A stretch of DNA of 64,000 nt, taken from Gambelia wislizenii (taxonomy: Eukaryota; Chordata; Lepidosauria; Squamata; Crotaphytidae). A program made the translations under genes and the position numbers. This document shows, in pieces, positions 1 through 11,009 of this stretch (position 1 is its first letter; each line of letters opens with the position of its first letter). The notes below the pieces were generated by a model, which saw only the letters and a program-made list of their open reading frames with translations, searched no databases and was not told where the DNA came from. The stretch spans positions 28,766,501-28,830,500 of the forward strand of contig JAUMIR010000003.1 in NCBI GenBank assembly GCA_030847615.1, written 5' to 3'.

Positions 1-240
1 ACATAAATTACTTAGGTTCAGTTATTCATTAAGATGCTGACAATTTGAATCCTAAACTGAACAAGGATGACTTTGGTATTCCACTAACACATGAAAGAAA
101 CCTTACCAGGGGGAAGAAAACATATAGTAAGTGAAATATTCAAAGGAAAGGATGTATTATTTGATGGAATTCAGAAGTACAAATAAAACAAGAAATAGCA
201 TAGAAGGAATATATTCTATTTGATCACATACATTCTTAAG
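1..240. other. Unannotated AT-rich sequence
   Basis: I see no coding potential, terminal repeat or tandem repeat here. It is best treated as unique or too-decayed intergenic DNA. Confidence 0.5.
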
Positions 241-261
241 AACCTAAGGCAGAGAGGCACA

Positions 262-432
262 TCCTATTGAACTTAATGGGACAAGTCCCATTGGACTTAA
301 TGGGAATTGCTTTTGTGTAGGCATGTATAGGACTGGACTGTAAGACTACATTTCTATATACTCACCTGGGAGTATATCTTACAGAACTCAATGAAATTTA
401 CTTCTTAGCAAGCAAACAAGCAAGCAAGCATG
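262..432 (+). repeat. Decayed sauropsid MITE-like repeat
   Basis: The stretch carries the motifs CCCATTGGACTTAATGGG, ACCTGGGAGTATA and AACTCAATGAAATTTACTTC. These recall a short reptile interspersed repeat built around 'caatgggacttacttctgag'. Related scraps lie at 45,635-45,720 and 53,000-53,065. Family assignment is from memory of the motif, and the copy is heavily mutated. Confidence 0.4.
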
Positions 433-600
433 AAACTGCATACTGTGCTAAGTGTTTTATTATACATTTGGATAATAGTGAGATATGGCTGAAATATCTT
501 GGACATAATCCTGTTGGTCATTAGGTTGTTCTGGAAGGACCACCTTCACACAATGACCCCTGTGAGAAGGACAACCAGGCAGGACCCAACAGTGTCTCTG
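433..600. other. Unannotated spacer
   Basis: A short CAAG/CAAA run sits at about 411-430; otherwise nothing is recognised. Confidence 0.4.
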
Positions 601-792
601 TGAAGTCGAAGGTTTTCATGGCTGGCATCCATAGGTTTTCTGTATTTTTTTTCTGGGCGGTGAGGCCGTGTTCTGGAATAGTTTATTCCTGATGTTTCAC
701 CTGCATCTGTGGCTGGTATCTTCAGAGATGCAGGTGAAATAAACTATTCCAGAACATGGCCTCAGAGCCCGGAAAAACAAAACAAAACATGG
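601..792 (+). repeat. Long-hairpin interspersed repeat, copy 1
   Basis: It opens with GTGAAGTCGAAGG and GGCTGGCATCCATAGG and runs to TGGCTGGTATCTTCAGAG at about 738. The sequence then turns back on itself: the arm holding GTTCTGGAATAGTTTATTCC is repeated in inverse form as AATAAACTATTCCAGAAC, continuing to GGAAAACCTA. The right arm lacks about 7 bases present in the left. The same family recurs at 56,103-56,187 (sense) and 57,535-57,628 (antisense, 5'-truncated). Imperfect flanking AGTGTCTCTG / AGAGTCTCTA may be a target duplication. Confidence 0.7.
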
Positions 793-1000
793 AAAACCTA
801 GAGTCTCTATGGCTGGATGCACAAAGCAAAAGACAGCACAGAGAGGAAGTAATCTTTCCCCAACTCCTAGAAGTCCCCCAAAGGTCTGGGATACGGTTTT
901 TGTGTGTGTCTGTGCATCTGGTTGCAGAAAAACAGCTGGGAACTCTCAGGCCATGCTTGCCCTCAGAACCATGCAGAAGAATATTAGGTTGCATATTTTA
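793..1000. other. Unannotated spacer
   Basis: Open frames here (for example 756-1,103 +) start in the hairpin repeat and end in a LINE remnant, so they are chimeric accidents. No other signal is seen. Confidence 0.4.
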
Positions 1001-1480
1001 CATGGGTCTGCCTTTGAAGAGTGTTCAGAAACTTCAACTTATACATAGAGATGTGTTAACTGCAGCAGGATACAAGGATCTTACAACTCTTCTGTTTCCA
1101 TAGCGCCACTTGGCACAATTCAAATTGCTGGTTATGACCTATAAAGCTCTATATGGCTTAGATTGAGGCTATTGGAGAGCCCATATCTCCCCTGAGATCA
1201 ACAGAAAAGGCCTTTCTCTCACTCTCACCACCTTCACAGGCATGGGTGGTCAGGATGTGAGATCGAGCATTCTTGGTGGCTTCCCTAGGCTAGAATGGCC
1301 CCTTCCTTTTTGCCCTTCCATCAGCAGGCTTTATTTTTTTTAAAAAAAAAAATTCAACATGCTTTTAGAACTGAAGGTTTTAAAGAAACAGTTTTAGAGG
1401 GAGCTGTATTATTTCCATTGAACTGTTCCCTCCCCAAACTTTTTATCATAGAGATAAATAGAGAATTAAAACAAAGATAA
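1001..1480 (+). pseudogene. L2/CR1-group LINE 3' remnant
   Basis: In the frame around 1,001-1,100 the translation contains MGLPLKSVQKLQLI, and further on LLVMTYKALYGLD. These match the C-terminal part of L2-clade reverse transcriptases (compare MGLPLCLTQKLQLVQNMAAR in the antisense L2 just downstream). Stops break the frame. The following 1,180-1,370 part has the CACCTTCACAGGCATGGGTGG / CTTGGTGGCTTCCC style of an L2 C-terminus and ends in an A/T run. It is an old dead copy lying head-on against the L2 at 1,481-4,350. Confidence 0.55.
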
Positions 1481-1575
1481 AATACAATAAAATATACAAT
1501 GAATAAATAAATAAAAAATGGCAATAGCAGCAGGGAGGCGGGTAAGCAATCAGCTCCACTTGAGCCGGAAAGTTA

Positions 1576-2898
1576 TTATGGGAAGGCCTGCTGGAAGAGA
1601 TCCATCTTTAGCACTTTCTTGAAACTATCAAGAGTAGTGATAAGATGGATCTCATCCAGCAGGACATTCAAAAGTCTGAGAGCCATAGAAGAGAAGGACC
1701 TCTGGGAGGTCTGCGACAGCCTCGTTTTCATAGGCTGCAAAAGGTTCCTCCCAGAGGAACGAAGTGCGCTGGGGGGATCATATGGGATGAGGCAGTCCCG
1801 GAGATAAGATGGACCCAAGCAATGTAGGGCTTTAAAGGTTAAAACCAAAACCTTGTACTGTGCCCGGAAACTGATCGGCAGCCAGTGGAGAGATTTAAGC
1901 TCAGGTGTTATATGCTCTCTCCTAGATGTACCTGTAATTAATCTGGCTGCCATATTTTGTACCAGTTGAAGTTTCTGGGTTAGGCACAAGGGTAGCCCCA
2001 TGTAGAGTGTGTTACAGTAATCCAAACATGAGGTTACCAAAGCATGTACCACAGTTTCCAGATACCTTGCATCCAGGTAAGGGCGCAGTTGGCATATCAG
2101 CCGAAGCTGATAACAGGCACTCCTGACCGTCGCACTCACCTGACTAGTCATGTGAAGCGACGAATCTAGGAGTACCCCCAGACTGTGAACACAGTCCTTA
2201 GAGGAGAATGTGACTCCATCCAGGACTGGAAGTTGTATTCCCAGACCTGGTTTTGGGCCTGTGACTGTCAGTATCTCTGTGTTTGTTTGTTTTGGATTTA
2301 GTCTCAATCTGTTTTTCCTCATCCAATCCATTACCCCTCTAAGACAGTCATTGAGAGGAGAGACGCCATCTGAAGTCTGAGCTGACGATCTGGTCATGGA
2401 GAAATATATCTGAGTGTCATCAGCGTACTGATGACACCAAGCTCCATGCCTCCGGATGATCTCTCCCAGTGGCTTCATATAAATGTTAAATAGCATTGGG
2501 GACAGGATGTCACCCTGAGGGATGCCACAATTAAGCTAAATTCTGGCAGAGCAACTGTCCCTGAGCCTCACCCTCTGGGATCTGCCCGAGAGAAAGGAAC
2601 AGAACCACAGCAGAGCAGTGCCTACAATTCCTAACTCTCTCAGGCGATCCAAGAGGATGGAATGATCTATAGTATCAAAGGCCGCTGAGAGGTCCAAGAG
2701 CACCAGCAGGGTCACACTACCCCTGTCGATGCTCAGGCAGAGGTCATCAGTTAGAGTGACCATGGCGTTCTCAACTCCATATCCTGTCCTGAAGCCGGTT
2801 TGAAATGGATCAAGATAATCGGTTTCATCCAAGATGGCTTGGAGTTGGGAAGCAACTGCCCTCTCGATCGCCTTGCTTAAAAAAGGTAGCAAGGACAC
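1576..2898 (-). pseudogene. L2 reverse transcriptase (one in-frame stop)
   Basis: Two minus-strand open segments, 2,898-2,536 and 2,496-1,576, lie in the same reading frame and are separated essentially by one TAG just upstream of the GIPQGD-like motif. The first holds SKAIERAVASQLQ, a TGFRTGYGVENAM fingers motif and palm motif A (LVLLDLSAAFDTIDH). The second holds LFNIYMKPLGEII and the catalytic YADD (HQYADDTQIY), the thumb and the C-terminal LHWLPISFRAQYKVLVLTFKAL block. It would copy LINE RNA at the nicked target in the nucleus. The stop probably kills it. No host role is suggested. Confidence 0.8.
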
Positions 2899-2954
2899 TG
2901 GTCTGTAATTGTTCCTGTCCAGGGGATCCAGGGAAGGTTTTTTTCAGGAGTAGC

Positions 2955-3704
2955 TTAACCGCTGATTCCTTTAAACAAGATGGTACGATACCTTCCCTGA
3001 AGGACGCATTGATTGTGTTCCGTAGGAATACTCTCAACTCGTCCCCCCTGGACGACCAGCCAAGATGGACAGGGATCAAGATGGCAAGTCATCTTCCTCA
3101 CTCTTCCAAGGAGCTTGTCCACGTCATCAGTACTCACCAATTGAAACTGATCCAGTAAAATGCCATCAACAGAGTTGTCAGACGCCTCATCTATGGATTC
3201 TGTCAGAACATTGGCATCCAAGTCGGCTCTTATCCGAGAGATTTTATCTGCAATGTGGTTATTAAATGCATCACAGCAGGCTGTCGTTGGGTTAAGTAGG
3301 GGGTTTGGCGCAGGAGGAGCCTGCGTCAGCTCCCCCACCACCTTAAACAACTCTGCTGGATGGGACTCTGCAGATGCAATACATGCAGAGCAGAAGGATC
3401 TCTGTGCTGCATGTATTGCCTCCCGATAGGAATCAAGATGCTTCCAATGGCGAGTTCTGTCAGATAAGAGTTGAGTCTTCCGCCACTTGCACTCTAGCCA
3501 TTGTCCAGTTCACTTCATCCTCCTAAGCTCCTCTGTGTACCAGGGCTTACGATTAGAGGCAGGCTGGAAAGGACGCTTGGGAGTGATTGTGTCGATAGCC
3601 TTGGTAAGATCAGTGTTCCAGATGCTGACCAAAGCCTCGACAGAATCACCGACGTTACCAACCATTAAACCCTCTAAGGCTTTCTGGAAACCAATTGGTT
3701 CCAT
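2955..3704 (-). pseudogene. L2 ORF2 linker between endonuclease and RT
   Basis: Minus-strand segments 3,704-3,510, 3,350-2,955 and 3,079-2,825 encode pieces such as RKPWYTEELRRMK, FNNHIADKISRIRADLD and SFREGIVPSCLKESAVKLLLKK. These are the usual connector of L2/CR1 ORF2. The pieces are in different frames, so at least two frameshifts separate endonuclease from RT. Inferred purely from position and motif style. Confidence 0.6.
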
Positions 3705-3710
3705 TAGCCT

Positions 3711-4350
3711 TCAAGGGTGGAACGTTCTAGTGGGTCCTCCACCCCTGGAGGGGCAAACAGTGGCTCTTAGTTCCCTCTTGACCAGGAAGTGATCTGTCCA
3801 TGACAATGCGGAAGTTTTTGTAACCTCCGCCCACGGATATTCCTGTTCTGTACTAAAGATTGCATCGAGGGTATGACCTGCACAATATGTGGGCCCATCA
3901 ACCAATTGGGATAGGCCCATGTTTGTCATGGCTTCCATGAACTCCTGAGCCACACCAGTTAGATTTGACACACTGGTCTCAAGTGGAATGTTGAAGTCAC
4001 CCAAAACCAAAAGTCTGGGTGACTCCAACAACAACTCAGAGATCAGCTGGGTCAGCACAGTTAGGGAGTCTGTTAAGCAACGGGGTGGCCGGTAAACCAA
4101 CAGAATCCCCAAACTATACCTGGTTTTCAGGCAAAGGTACATGCACTCGATGCAAGCTGTTTTCTGGATAGGCTTGCTGGTCAAGGTTAAGTTATTTCTA
4201 TGAACCAAGGCCACACCGCCCCCCCCTGCCCACTTTCCCTTATCTGCTCGCTAACCGTATACCCAACTGGGAGAGCCCACGCCCATGTCACAGCACTGGC
4301 ATATCCCAGCCAGGTCTTGGTAAAGCACGCTTTATCACACTTTCACACCT
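3711..4350 (-). pseudogene. L2 endonuclease domain, N-terminus missing
   Basis: The minus-strand segment 4,214-3,711 contains the endonuclease motifs LLVYRPPR, LVLGDFNI, LDAIFS and the terminal SWTDHFLV (the S-D-H catalytic motif). Upstream codons up to about 4,340 give KTWLGYA and GGGVALVHRNN, so the E-T-W region is only partly kept and the N-terminal catalytic residues are absent. In the LINE cycle this domain nicks the target. Here it is a dead 5'-truncated remnant. Confidence 0.7.
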
Positions 4351-4590
4351 TAGATATGCTTTTTTTAATAAATAGTTCTTGGCGGTGGCAACTGGTGAAA
4401 ATAAAAATGTGCGGAATTCACTTGGGACCACCTTCTTGATTTATAGGCATGCCCGTTGGGACTGCAAAAGCAGATAACTTCACATGCTTGTGATTTTGCC
4501 AAAAAAAGTTAAGACAAATCGCAGCTGCTTTGAATTGGCATTAGTGAACATCAAACTGTATTTTCCACATTTCATATAGACAAGCCCTTA
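4351..4590. other. Unannotated spacer
   Basis: No motif recognised between the L2 truncation point and the next SINE/LINE-type tail. Confidence 0.4.
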
Positions 4591-4735
4591 GTATTGTGAA
4601 TAGTTTAATTCTATTTTAATGTTAAACATTTTCTGTTTTTAGTTATCTTGTGCTACATTTAAATTGTTAGCTGCTTTAAGTACCAATTTTAGGGAAAAGA
4701 GAGGGTATAAAGATGATGATGATGATGGCGACATA
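4591..4735 (+). repeat. SINE/L2-type 3' tail with (GAT)n
   Basis: The stretch TTGTTAGCTGCTTTAAGTAC ... GAGGGTATAAAGATGATGATG resembles the 3' tail shared by reptile L2 LINEs and their SINE partners (a TATAAA followed by a simple-repeat tail). Only the tail is recognisable. Confidence 0.45.
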
Positions 4736-4824
4736 CACACAGAATGAAGAGGCAGAAGTATGCTTGGTGGAGCTTTATGTTGCCCAAGACAATGCAGGAA
4801 GTTATATAACGTTAATATAATGTA

Positions 4825-5215
4825 ATGTTTGTTTGTTTCATGTATATGCCACCTTTCTCCGAGATTGGGACAGCTCACAAAAAGAATAAATTAAAACCTA
4901 ACAATACAGCTTTGAAAGCAATTGAAAGTAATCACATTTAAACAGTATACAATCATTTAAAGGGATCACAAAGGTTAAAATTAAGCATAGAGAACTTGAA
5001 AACCACACAAAGTTTGCTCAAACGAACGAACAAAATATTTGCCTGCCTGTGAAAGCAGAGCAGGGTGGGGGCCAGACTAGCCTTCCTCAGAAGGTTCTTC
5101 CAAAAGGTGGGAGCAACCATTGAGAGGCTATCCCCTGTGTACTCACCAAATGAGCCTGTGTTGAAGGCAGGATTCAAAGCCCTTCCCTGTGGATTTTAAA
5201 ACTCTGGCAGGTTCA
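4825..5215 (-). repeat. Antisense LINE/SINE tail and L2-type remnant
   Basis: 4,840-4,880 (ATGCCACCTTTCTCCGAGAT ... GACAGCTCAC) is an antisense copy of the tail seen in 4,591-4,735. 5,060-5,215 (CAGAAGGTTCTTCCAAAAGG, ACCATTGAGAGGC) looks like the antisense C-terminal/3' portion of an L2-type LINE. Both are heavily decayed. Confidence 0.4.
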
Positions 5216-7247
5216 TATAGGGAAACACTATCTTTCAGATATTCTGCATCTATACTGTATTTAATGAATCAACATGGTATAGTGAATTGACATGGTATAC
5301 TATTTATATGCACTTAATAAAAGCTGTAGAAACTCACTGAAATCCCATTGAGGCCTTACATCCTTGTAAGTGGACTTTTGTTTGCAAAATTTAGGATTGT
5401 GAAGTGGCATAATGTCTGTATCCAATAGAGGGCTGCAGTTAGGTTTCTACATAGCAAAGCCAGCAAAGTGCCCAACAAGCACCAGTGCACAATGCACACC
5501 AGTGCACATTGGTGCACATGCACGCTGATGTGCATTGGGCACTCTCATCGATGTCCCGTTATGCATTTTTCCAATTTAGTAAAGGCGTTTTCTTAGTGCC
5601 TCTGCAATGTAGCTAGGTATATATAAAGTTATGTAACATAACGTGTCATATAGGATCCTAGCAGCTATTTTTACTTACACAATACACATTTTCTCACATG
5701 CATATATCTTATCATCTTGTAGGATGAGAAACTCATGTGAACAGTATTTTCTTGTGTACAATTTGTCAGTCCCCAAATACTTTTTGCTCTCTGCCATCTT
5801 GCTGCTTTTCACAAGGATCTGTTTCAGGAACGAGAACTTATTTCCAGTTGATATTTTCAGTTTTGAGACTTACATTCTTTTCTCTCATTTATCTCTGATA
5901 AGTGCAGCACTTATAAGTTGAAATCTCTTGCTCCTTTACAAGGAGGTCTTATTTCCAAATCAAAAGGCTACATTTACTGCACTGATGAAATCCATCCGGT
6001 ACCATTAGGTTATCCTCATTCATGAAGTGGTGGCATAAGTCTACAATCTAAGCCCTTTGTTACCCACTGGTAACTTTCCCTTTTGCAGTTGAAGGTCACT
6101 GTTTCTTTTATATCCTTTTATAAAAATGTTCTCTCTGTTCAAAACCCTTGCCGTTTTCTGGCTTCATTCCAGACTCCTGTCTTAAATGCAGGGAGGAAAG
6201 GAGTTAGAGCCATATGTTCTGCTGACCCTTTGGTAGAAATGAAATCTTTAAAACTTCAAGCTATCACTGTCATTTTTGAAGACCAGAGAGGTTGTCACTA
6301 TTTTCCTCAACTACCCGTACAAGTCACACTGCTTTGTAGTTCTGCAATGTTGACATTTCTCACGCTACCAATATTGACTCCAGCAAAATCCCTTGACAGA
6401 TCACTAAAAATCATGTTGTGAAATATATTGGCAGTCTAAGTAGATTCTTTCTTTTCACTTGAATAGACTTTTCAGCAGTAGTAACTCAATCTTGAAGAAT
6501 CAGACAGTTTTCCTGCAAGGTTTCTTCTGTGTCAATTTGGGGCACTGTGGGATTTCCAAATGCTGGTGATCTTTCTCCGTTCTTGTAGAGATAGTTTTAA
6601 ATGTCTGGAATTTTTTGAAGAGAAAAATAACTCCAGGTTAGTGTGGGGGAATACTGAACTTCACATCTCCCTTGTTTCAATTTACTGAAGTCGAAATGTT
6701 CCCAGTCTGATACAAAGAACATGAAGTGGTGAGGTTTGCCTCCCTACATCACATGACAACATTGTGAGAGATTAGATTTCAGGGGCATTTGTTATGGAGC
6801 AATCATGCCATGATCATAAATCTGAATACCAAAATTTATGAGGTCATAAGTCTACCTTGCAATATTATTAAAACTGAACAGGATGCCAGTCACTGTCTTT
6901 TCAGGTATTAGCTCAGAAGTGAGCAACTTTATTTTGTATCAAGGGCCATATTCTCACACATTCTCTTCAAGAGTGACTGTCTCAGCATAGTGACATGGCA
7001 CATTGAGAATTCTCCCAGCCCCCTTGCAATATTGTGCCTCCAGCCCAAGAACAAGATTCCAAATAATGGTTTTTGAAATTTGTGCAAAATGTATTTTGCA
7101 TAAAACTCCTGTCTCTGTGCACAACTAGCATATTTTTTTTCCTTTTCTGAATCTACAAGACCCTCTCAGTTTCAAAAATACGGATTTGAGAAAACATGGA
7201 TTTTCCAGAGACAGCAAATCAACACAATAAAAATAGTTATTTACACC

Positions 7248-7248
<1 letters not shown>
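5216..7248. other. About 2 kb without recognised features
   Basis: Open frames are short and of random composition, and I found no terminal repeats, transposon motifs or splice-supported exon. A CACCAGTGCACA-rich patch with local dyads lies at 5,480-5,540. It is probably unique intergenic DNA. Confidence 0.5.

Positions 7249-7281
<33 letters not shown>
7249..7281. repeat. (AC)n microsatellite
   Basis: About 16 uninterrupted AC dinucleotides. Confidence 0.95.
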
Positions 7282-7282
<1 letters not shown>

Positions 7283-8063
7283 CAAGCACATATGGTAGGC
7301 TGACTGATCACAGAAACAGAAACAATCCATACAATACTACTATTCCCTCTATTCACAAAAATACCCAAAATCCACATACAAAAATACACACATTTTCTCA
7401 GCAAGCAACTAAGAACTAAACAAACAAACAAAAGGAAACAAAACCAAAACCAAAAGAGTCTGCATTTTTATGGTAGCTTGCATCAAAGAGGGAGAAAAAT
7501 GTTTATTGTGCCCTGTGCAAGGACAACACAAGTCAGAATTTAATCCCTAGTACAGATCTGAACTGATAATATGCATGTGGCTTAGACCAAAGTGGTTCTG
7601 GGGATGCATGCACAACAGGGAAACAGGGGAAGCTGTTTTTGTGGCCTTCAATCCCTCCAGATTCCAGGACCCCTTTTTTTCCCTCACCAACCATTCATTA
7701 CATTGTTTAACAATTTTTTTAAAAAAACCAACAGTGGACTTCTAGCTACATCTGTGTAGGGCAGGAAATTATATTAGAAAATATTCTAAAAATGGTTGAA
7801 AAGTGTATCTTTTGAATGATGAGATTTGAATCTTTCCAGTTCAGGTATTATTCTGTGCAAAATTTACATATGTTTGCTTTGTTCAGAAGATAGTATTTTC
7901 TGTGAAAGAAACAGCTTTTTCAAGGCAGAAAATAATATTTGTGTATAGGGTGAAAAAAGAATGTAGCAACTTTTGCATAGAATCATTCCTGAATTATAAC
8001 CAGCCTTTAAAACTTTGTGGCCAATTACGCAAAGAAATTTGCTAAAATCACTCATCATTTACT
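7282..8063. other. Unannotated sequence
   Basis: AT-rich with short frames only. Nothing recognised. Confidence 0.45.
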
Positions 8064-9197
8064 TGGGGGCCGGTTACACGGGACGATAAAGTGCGGAAAA
8101 TTCTGGATTACCATTCTTTCGCATCAGCACTGCACAATTCACATGAGTTTTTGCTAAGTTGGAAGATGTGGTGTGTTTTGGGTTTCATAGTTTACACAGC
8201 ATGATGTCAAGATCATGAAAGCCAAGCAGGAGGCGGGGAGGAAGCAAAGATCTGCTGAGATTCCTTTTTCTCTGGAATGCAGCTGAAGCCTGTCTCTCTC
8301 CCTCTCATTCCTTGCCAGTACGCATGCACACACACAGAAAAGAAGCAGCAGGAGGGAAGGAAAGCAGCCGAAAGGAGACCCCTGCCAGAGCACATGCATG
8401 CGCACACACATACGAATGCACAAACAAACAAAAGGATGATTTATTGATCAGCCGGTTGATCTCTCTCTCATACACACACAAACACACAGAGATAGAGAGA
8501 GGTAGGTAGGGAGGAACAGTAGTTAGAAAGCAAGCCGGCTAGCTCGATCTTTTTATTTCAGACTCATCTCTTGCAAGTCAACCCCACTCCCTCCTTGGTC
8601 AATTGAAGCAATCAGGATTAAGTTCTGCTGCCCTAAAAGCCTTGAATAAAAACAAATGACTGAAGGGAACCACAAATAAAAGCACGAAGGTACGATTGGC
8701 CGGTTGCCGCATGCACGAACGTGCGCGCGCGCACACACACACACTACCCAAGCAGGGGCTAGCCAATCATCTTCCCTGCCCCCAAAGCCTTCCTTTGAAA
8801 CAGACAGGATGGGCTCAGAGCAGATTTCCCAAAGTCGGCTGCAAGCAGAAGAAGGGGCAAATAGCAGGCTTAGTGGATTTCTCTCTCCAACCCCTCCGTC
8901 TATTTGGAGAAGGCACAATTGTCACTCCAACCAATCAGGATTCAGCTCTGCTCACGCTAATTCGAAAAGGCCGACACAAGTTAACACAGATGGTAAGTTC
9001 CCACAACCAATTATGTGCATTTTCGTGAACTTAATCAAAAAAGTTGGGAAAACTAGCGAAAGCTGATACTGTGCGACTTATGGGTTTTTCGCACCCCCTC
9101 CTTCTGAAAAGGGCGCTGTGGCTTCAAAATGCACGGGAACTATCAGGCTTCTTGTCGCATTCTTTGATGATTCATTTCGCCATGTAAACAGCCCATT
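8064..9197 (+). mobile_element. Non-autonomous TIR DNA element, copy 1
   Basis: The left end GGGCCGGTTACACGGG and the reverse complement of the right end, GGGCTGTTTACATGG, form an imperfect terminal inverted repeat. The left part (CGCATCAGCACTGCACAATT, CACATGAGTTTTTGCTAA) matches 50,895-50,990 (CGCACCAGTGCTGCATAGTT, CACATGATTTACTGCTAA), which defines a family. The interior holds simple repeats (8,721-8,745 GC/CA run, 8,400-8,490 CA-rich) and no transposase. Superfamily is unresolved, as I could not fix a clean target duplication. Confidence 0.6.
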
Positions 9198-9550
9198 GGA
9201 GAAAGAAAATTAGTGGAGAATTACATCCCTACTTCTATGTTCTTCTTCTGTTTTGTTGTTGTTGGTGGTGGTGGTGGTGGTGGTGTGTGTGCGGTGGGGT
9301 TTTATTTGGCAATTTGGCCAGTCAGTGAGCCCACAGAGGGTACTAGAGGCAGGAAACTTCCTCCTAGCCTGTTGCAGTTCCCCACCCCCAGTTTAGGCCA
9401 AGGACTGTGTGGCATCAGACATACTTTTAGCCAGCTACATTTGTAAAAGAAATGATTTTTTTTTCTCAAGTGCCATATACATTGATGATGCTATATAAAT
9501 AAATGATGATGTTGGTACATAATAATAAAATGTATCTTTGTTTTTGGTAT
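9198..9550. repeat. (GGT)n run and SINE-type tail
   Basis: 9,255-9,290 is a TTG/GGT/GT simple repeat. 9,465-9,535 carries GCCATATACATTGATGATGC and TATATAAATAAATGATGATG, a SINE/LINE-type 3' tail. The rest is unassigned. Confidence 0.5.
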
Positions 9551-11009
9551 TATTACCCTAAGAGGTGGGGAGATGTTAGAGTCCTACCTGTGAAGGCAAA
9601 ATCCCCTCTAATAATTGGGGAAATTATTAGTTCAGATAGGAAGCTTGAAAGAAGAGGATACCTTTGGGGATCTTTTCATCTTTGTATACCAGTACCAACT
9701 GTAGAGGAGGTCCCAGTTAAAGTAAAATAAAGCATTTTATTGGAATAATACAGAAAGTAAACTAACATACACAACATACATTCTTCTGAACCATACAAGG
9801 CTATAGCAGAGTAAGGCAGAAAGGTCGGCTAGAGAGAGGGTGTTTTAGGAAGATAGGGTGATACCTACCAGTCTCAAAGAGGAGTAAGGTTGTGAAGCAA
9901 ATATGCTCAGACATGATTCTTAGGGCAACACAGGAGGTTCCGATCCATGGTGTGCTAAGAAAGAGAGTGGCCAGGTCCATACATTGTGGGAACTCTACTG
10001 TGACACACCTTGCTATTCTTAAGGCGCTAGTATTTACACCTTATTCTATAACCTGGAGGTGCAAATTTAGTTATAACAAAGCTTGGATGGCTTTCCCACA
10101 GAATAGAGAAAGGAAACCCAAACTCAATTGATTGGTTTAATTGAACATTGATGGTTTTGCAACAACCTCATGAGGTTGGACAGGAGGGGGTGTGAGGAGA
10201 GATTTCTGTAGGATATAGATTGAGGAATGGTCACTTAATTGCTTCATTGAATTATTGCTGGAAAAGTTCAAGGCTAGAAGGAAGGATTAGCACATAGCCC
10301 TCTAAAGACTGGGTTCTTAGCATGAACCTATTATGGGTGTTGGTGATCAGTTTGGCCAAGCCTGAGATGTTGTTTCAGGGAGTCTTTGTATCACTTTTTT
10401 GGAGCGCCCCTCTTACGCTGACCCATGGCGAGTTCACCGTAGAGTACTATTTTGGGGAGGCGATGGTCCTCCATCCTAGAAACGTGCCCTGTCCAGCGCA
10501 GCTGCGATCTCAGTATCATGGCCTCAATACTGGTGATCCCTGCTTGCTCAAGGACACAGTGGTCTGCCCTGGCCTCACATCGGGAGGCATGGAGACGCAC
10601 TATCCACAATGTTGCAGCCTTATTTGATAACTCATGCTGAACAAGTCTTGAAGAGAAATGACCATGCAGAAAGAATCACAACCCAAAAATATCACCCAAT
10701 GAGACCTTCTGCTGTGCTTTCTGCAACTGGACTTGTTTATCTTGGATTGGCCTTTTTAGTCATCAGCATGCTTGCAGAAAGCGTGGGATGAGTCCTTCCT
10801 GAATCTTCGTTTGTGAAGAAAAGCCAGGTATGGTTGTTTTCTGATTAAACCTAATTTGGGCTTTCTCACTATTATATTTCTAGACATGTCTCAGGTCATC
10901 ATGGCCTCCAACTGACTTTCAGTCTGCCTAAGCCAATATGATCCTGAAAAGTGTCCAATATTTCCAGTTATGGAGTCTCATGGGGAGGGAGTAGTAAGGC
11001 ATGCTAACA
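9551..11009 (-). mobile_element. Solo LTR (antisense), split by a LINE insertion
   Basis: Read antisense, it starts near TGTTAGCATGCC (11,009) and ends near the TATTACCCTAAGAGG boundary (9,551). It matches the intact sense copy at 37,876-38,681 across its length, for example GGACAGGAGGGGG, TATACCAGTACCAACTG and GGCATGCTAACA. A later LINE fragment (10,338-10,847) interrupts it. Short flanks GTAT/GTGT may be a decayed 4-bp target duplication. No internal coding region is present, which fits a solo LTR left by LTR-LTR recombination. Confidence 0.65.
10338..10847 (+). pseudogene. LINE C-terminal fragment with 5' inversion
   Basis: The right part (about 10,553-10,830) reads sense and encodes the C-terminus of a LINE ORF with a zinc finger (CAFCNWTC ... 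FSHQHAC). The left part (10,338-10,550) is the directly preceding coding stretch but inverted (minus strand: ITSIEAMILRSQLRW, GELAMGQRKRGAPKK). The inverted piece ends at the IDHQ codons and the sense piece starts at QWSALASHREAW, adjacent in the copy at 62,716-63,291. Imperfect 13-bp flanking repeats (10,325-10,337 and 10,848-10,860, 11 of 13 matching) mark the target duplication. This is the classic twin-priming product. Confidence 0.75.

Larger units (their letters stand above)
1481..4350 (-). mobile_element. L2-clade non-LTR retrotransposon, 5'-truncated
   Basis: Read on the minus strand, this contains the C-terminal half of an apurinic-type endonuclease, a linker and a full reverse transcriptase, then a 3' end rich in ATTTATTTATTC. 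The RT motifs LVLLDLSAAFDTIDH and HQYADDTQIYF are those of the L2 clade. The 5' limit falls inside the endonuclease, in an ETWL-like stretch near 4,340, so the copy is truncated at its 5' end as is usual for target-primed LINE insertion. The frame is broken by a few stops and frameshifts only, so it is not extremely old. Confidence 0.8.

Noticed and set aside
756..1103. 115-codon open frame on the plus strand
   Set aside because: It runs from the hairpin repeat through spacer into an L2-type remnant, so it is a chance chimera and not a gene.
8154..9066. Several 60-120-codon frames with Cys/His-rich text
   Set aside because: They lie in CA/GT and GC/CA simple repeats inside the TIR element and have no domain.
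10391..10609. 72-codon minus frame with a LINE-like C-terminus
   Set aside because: Its first part lies in the sense piece of the inverted LINE and is read backwards; only the QLRW...GAPKK section is real LINE coding sequence.
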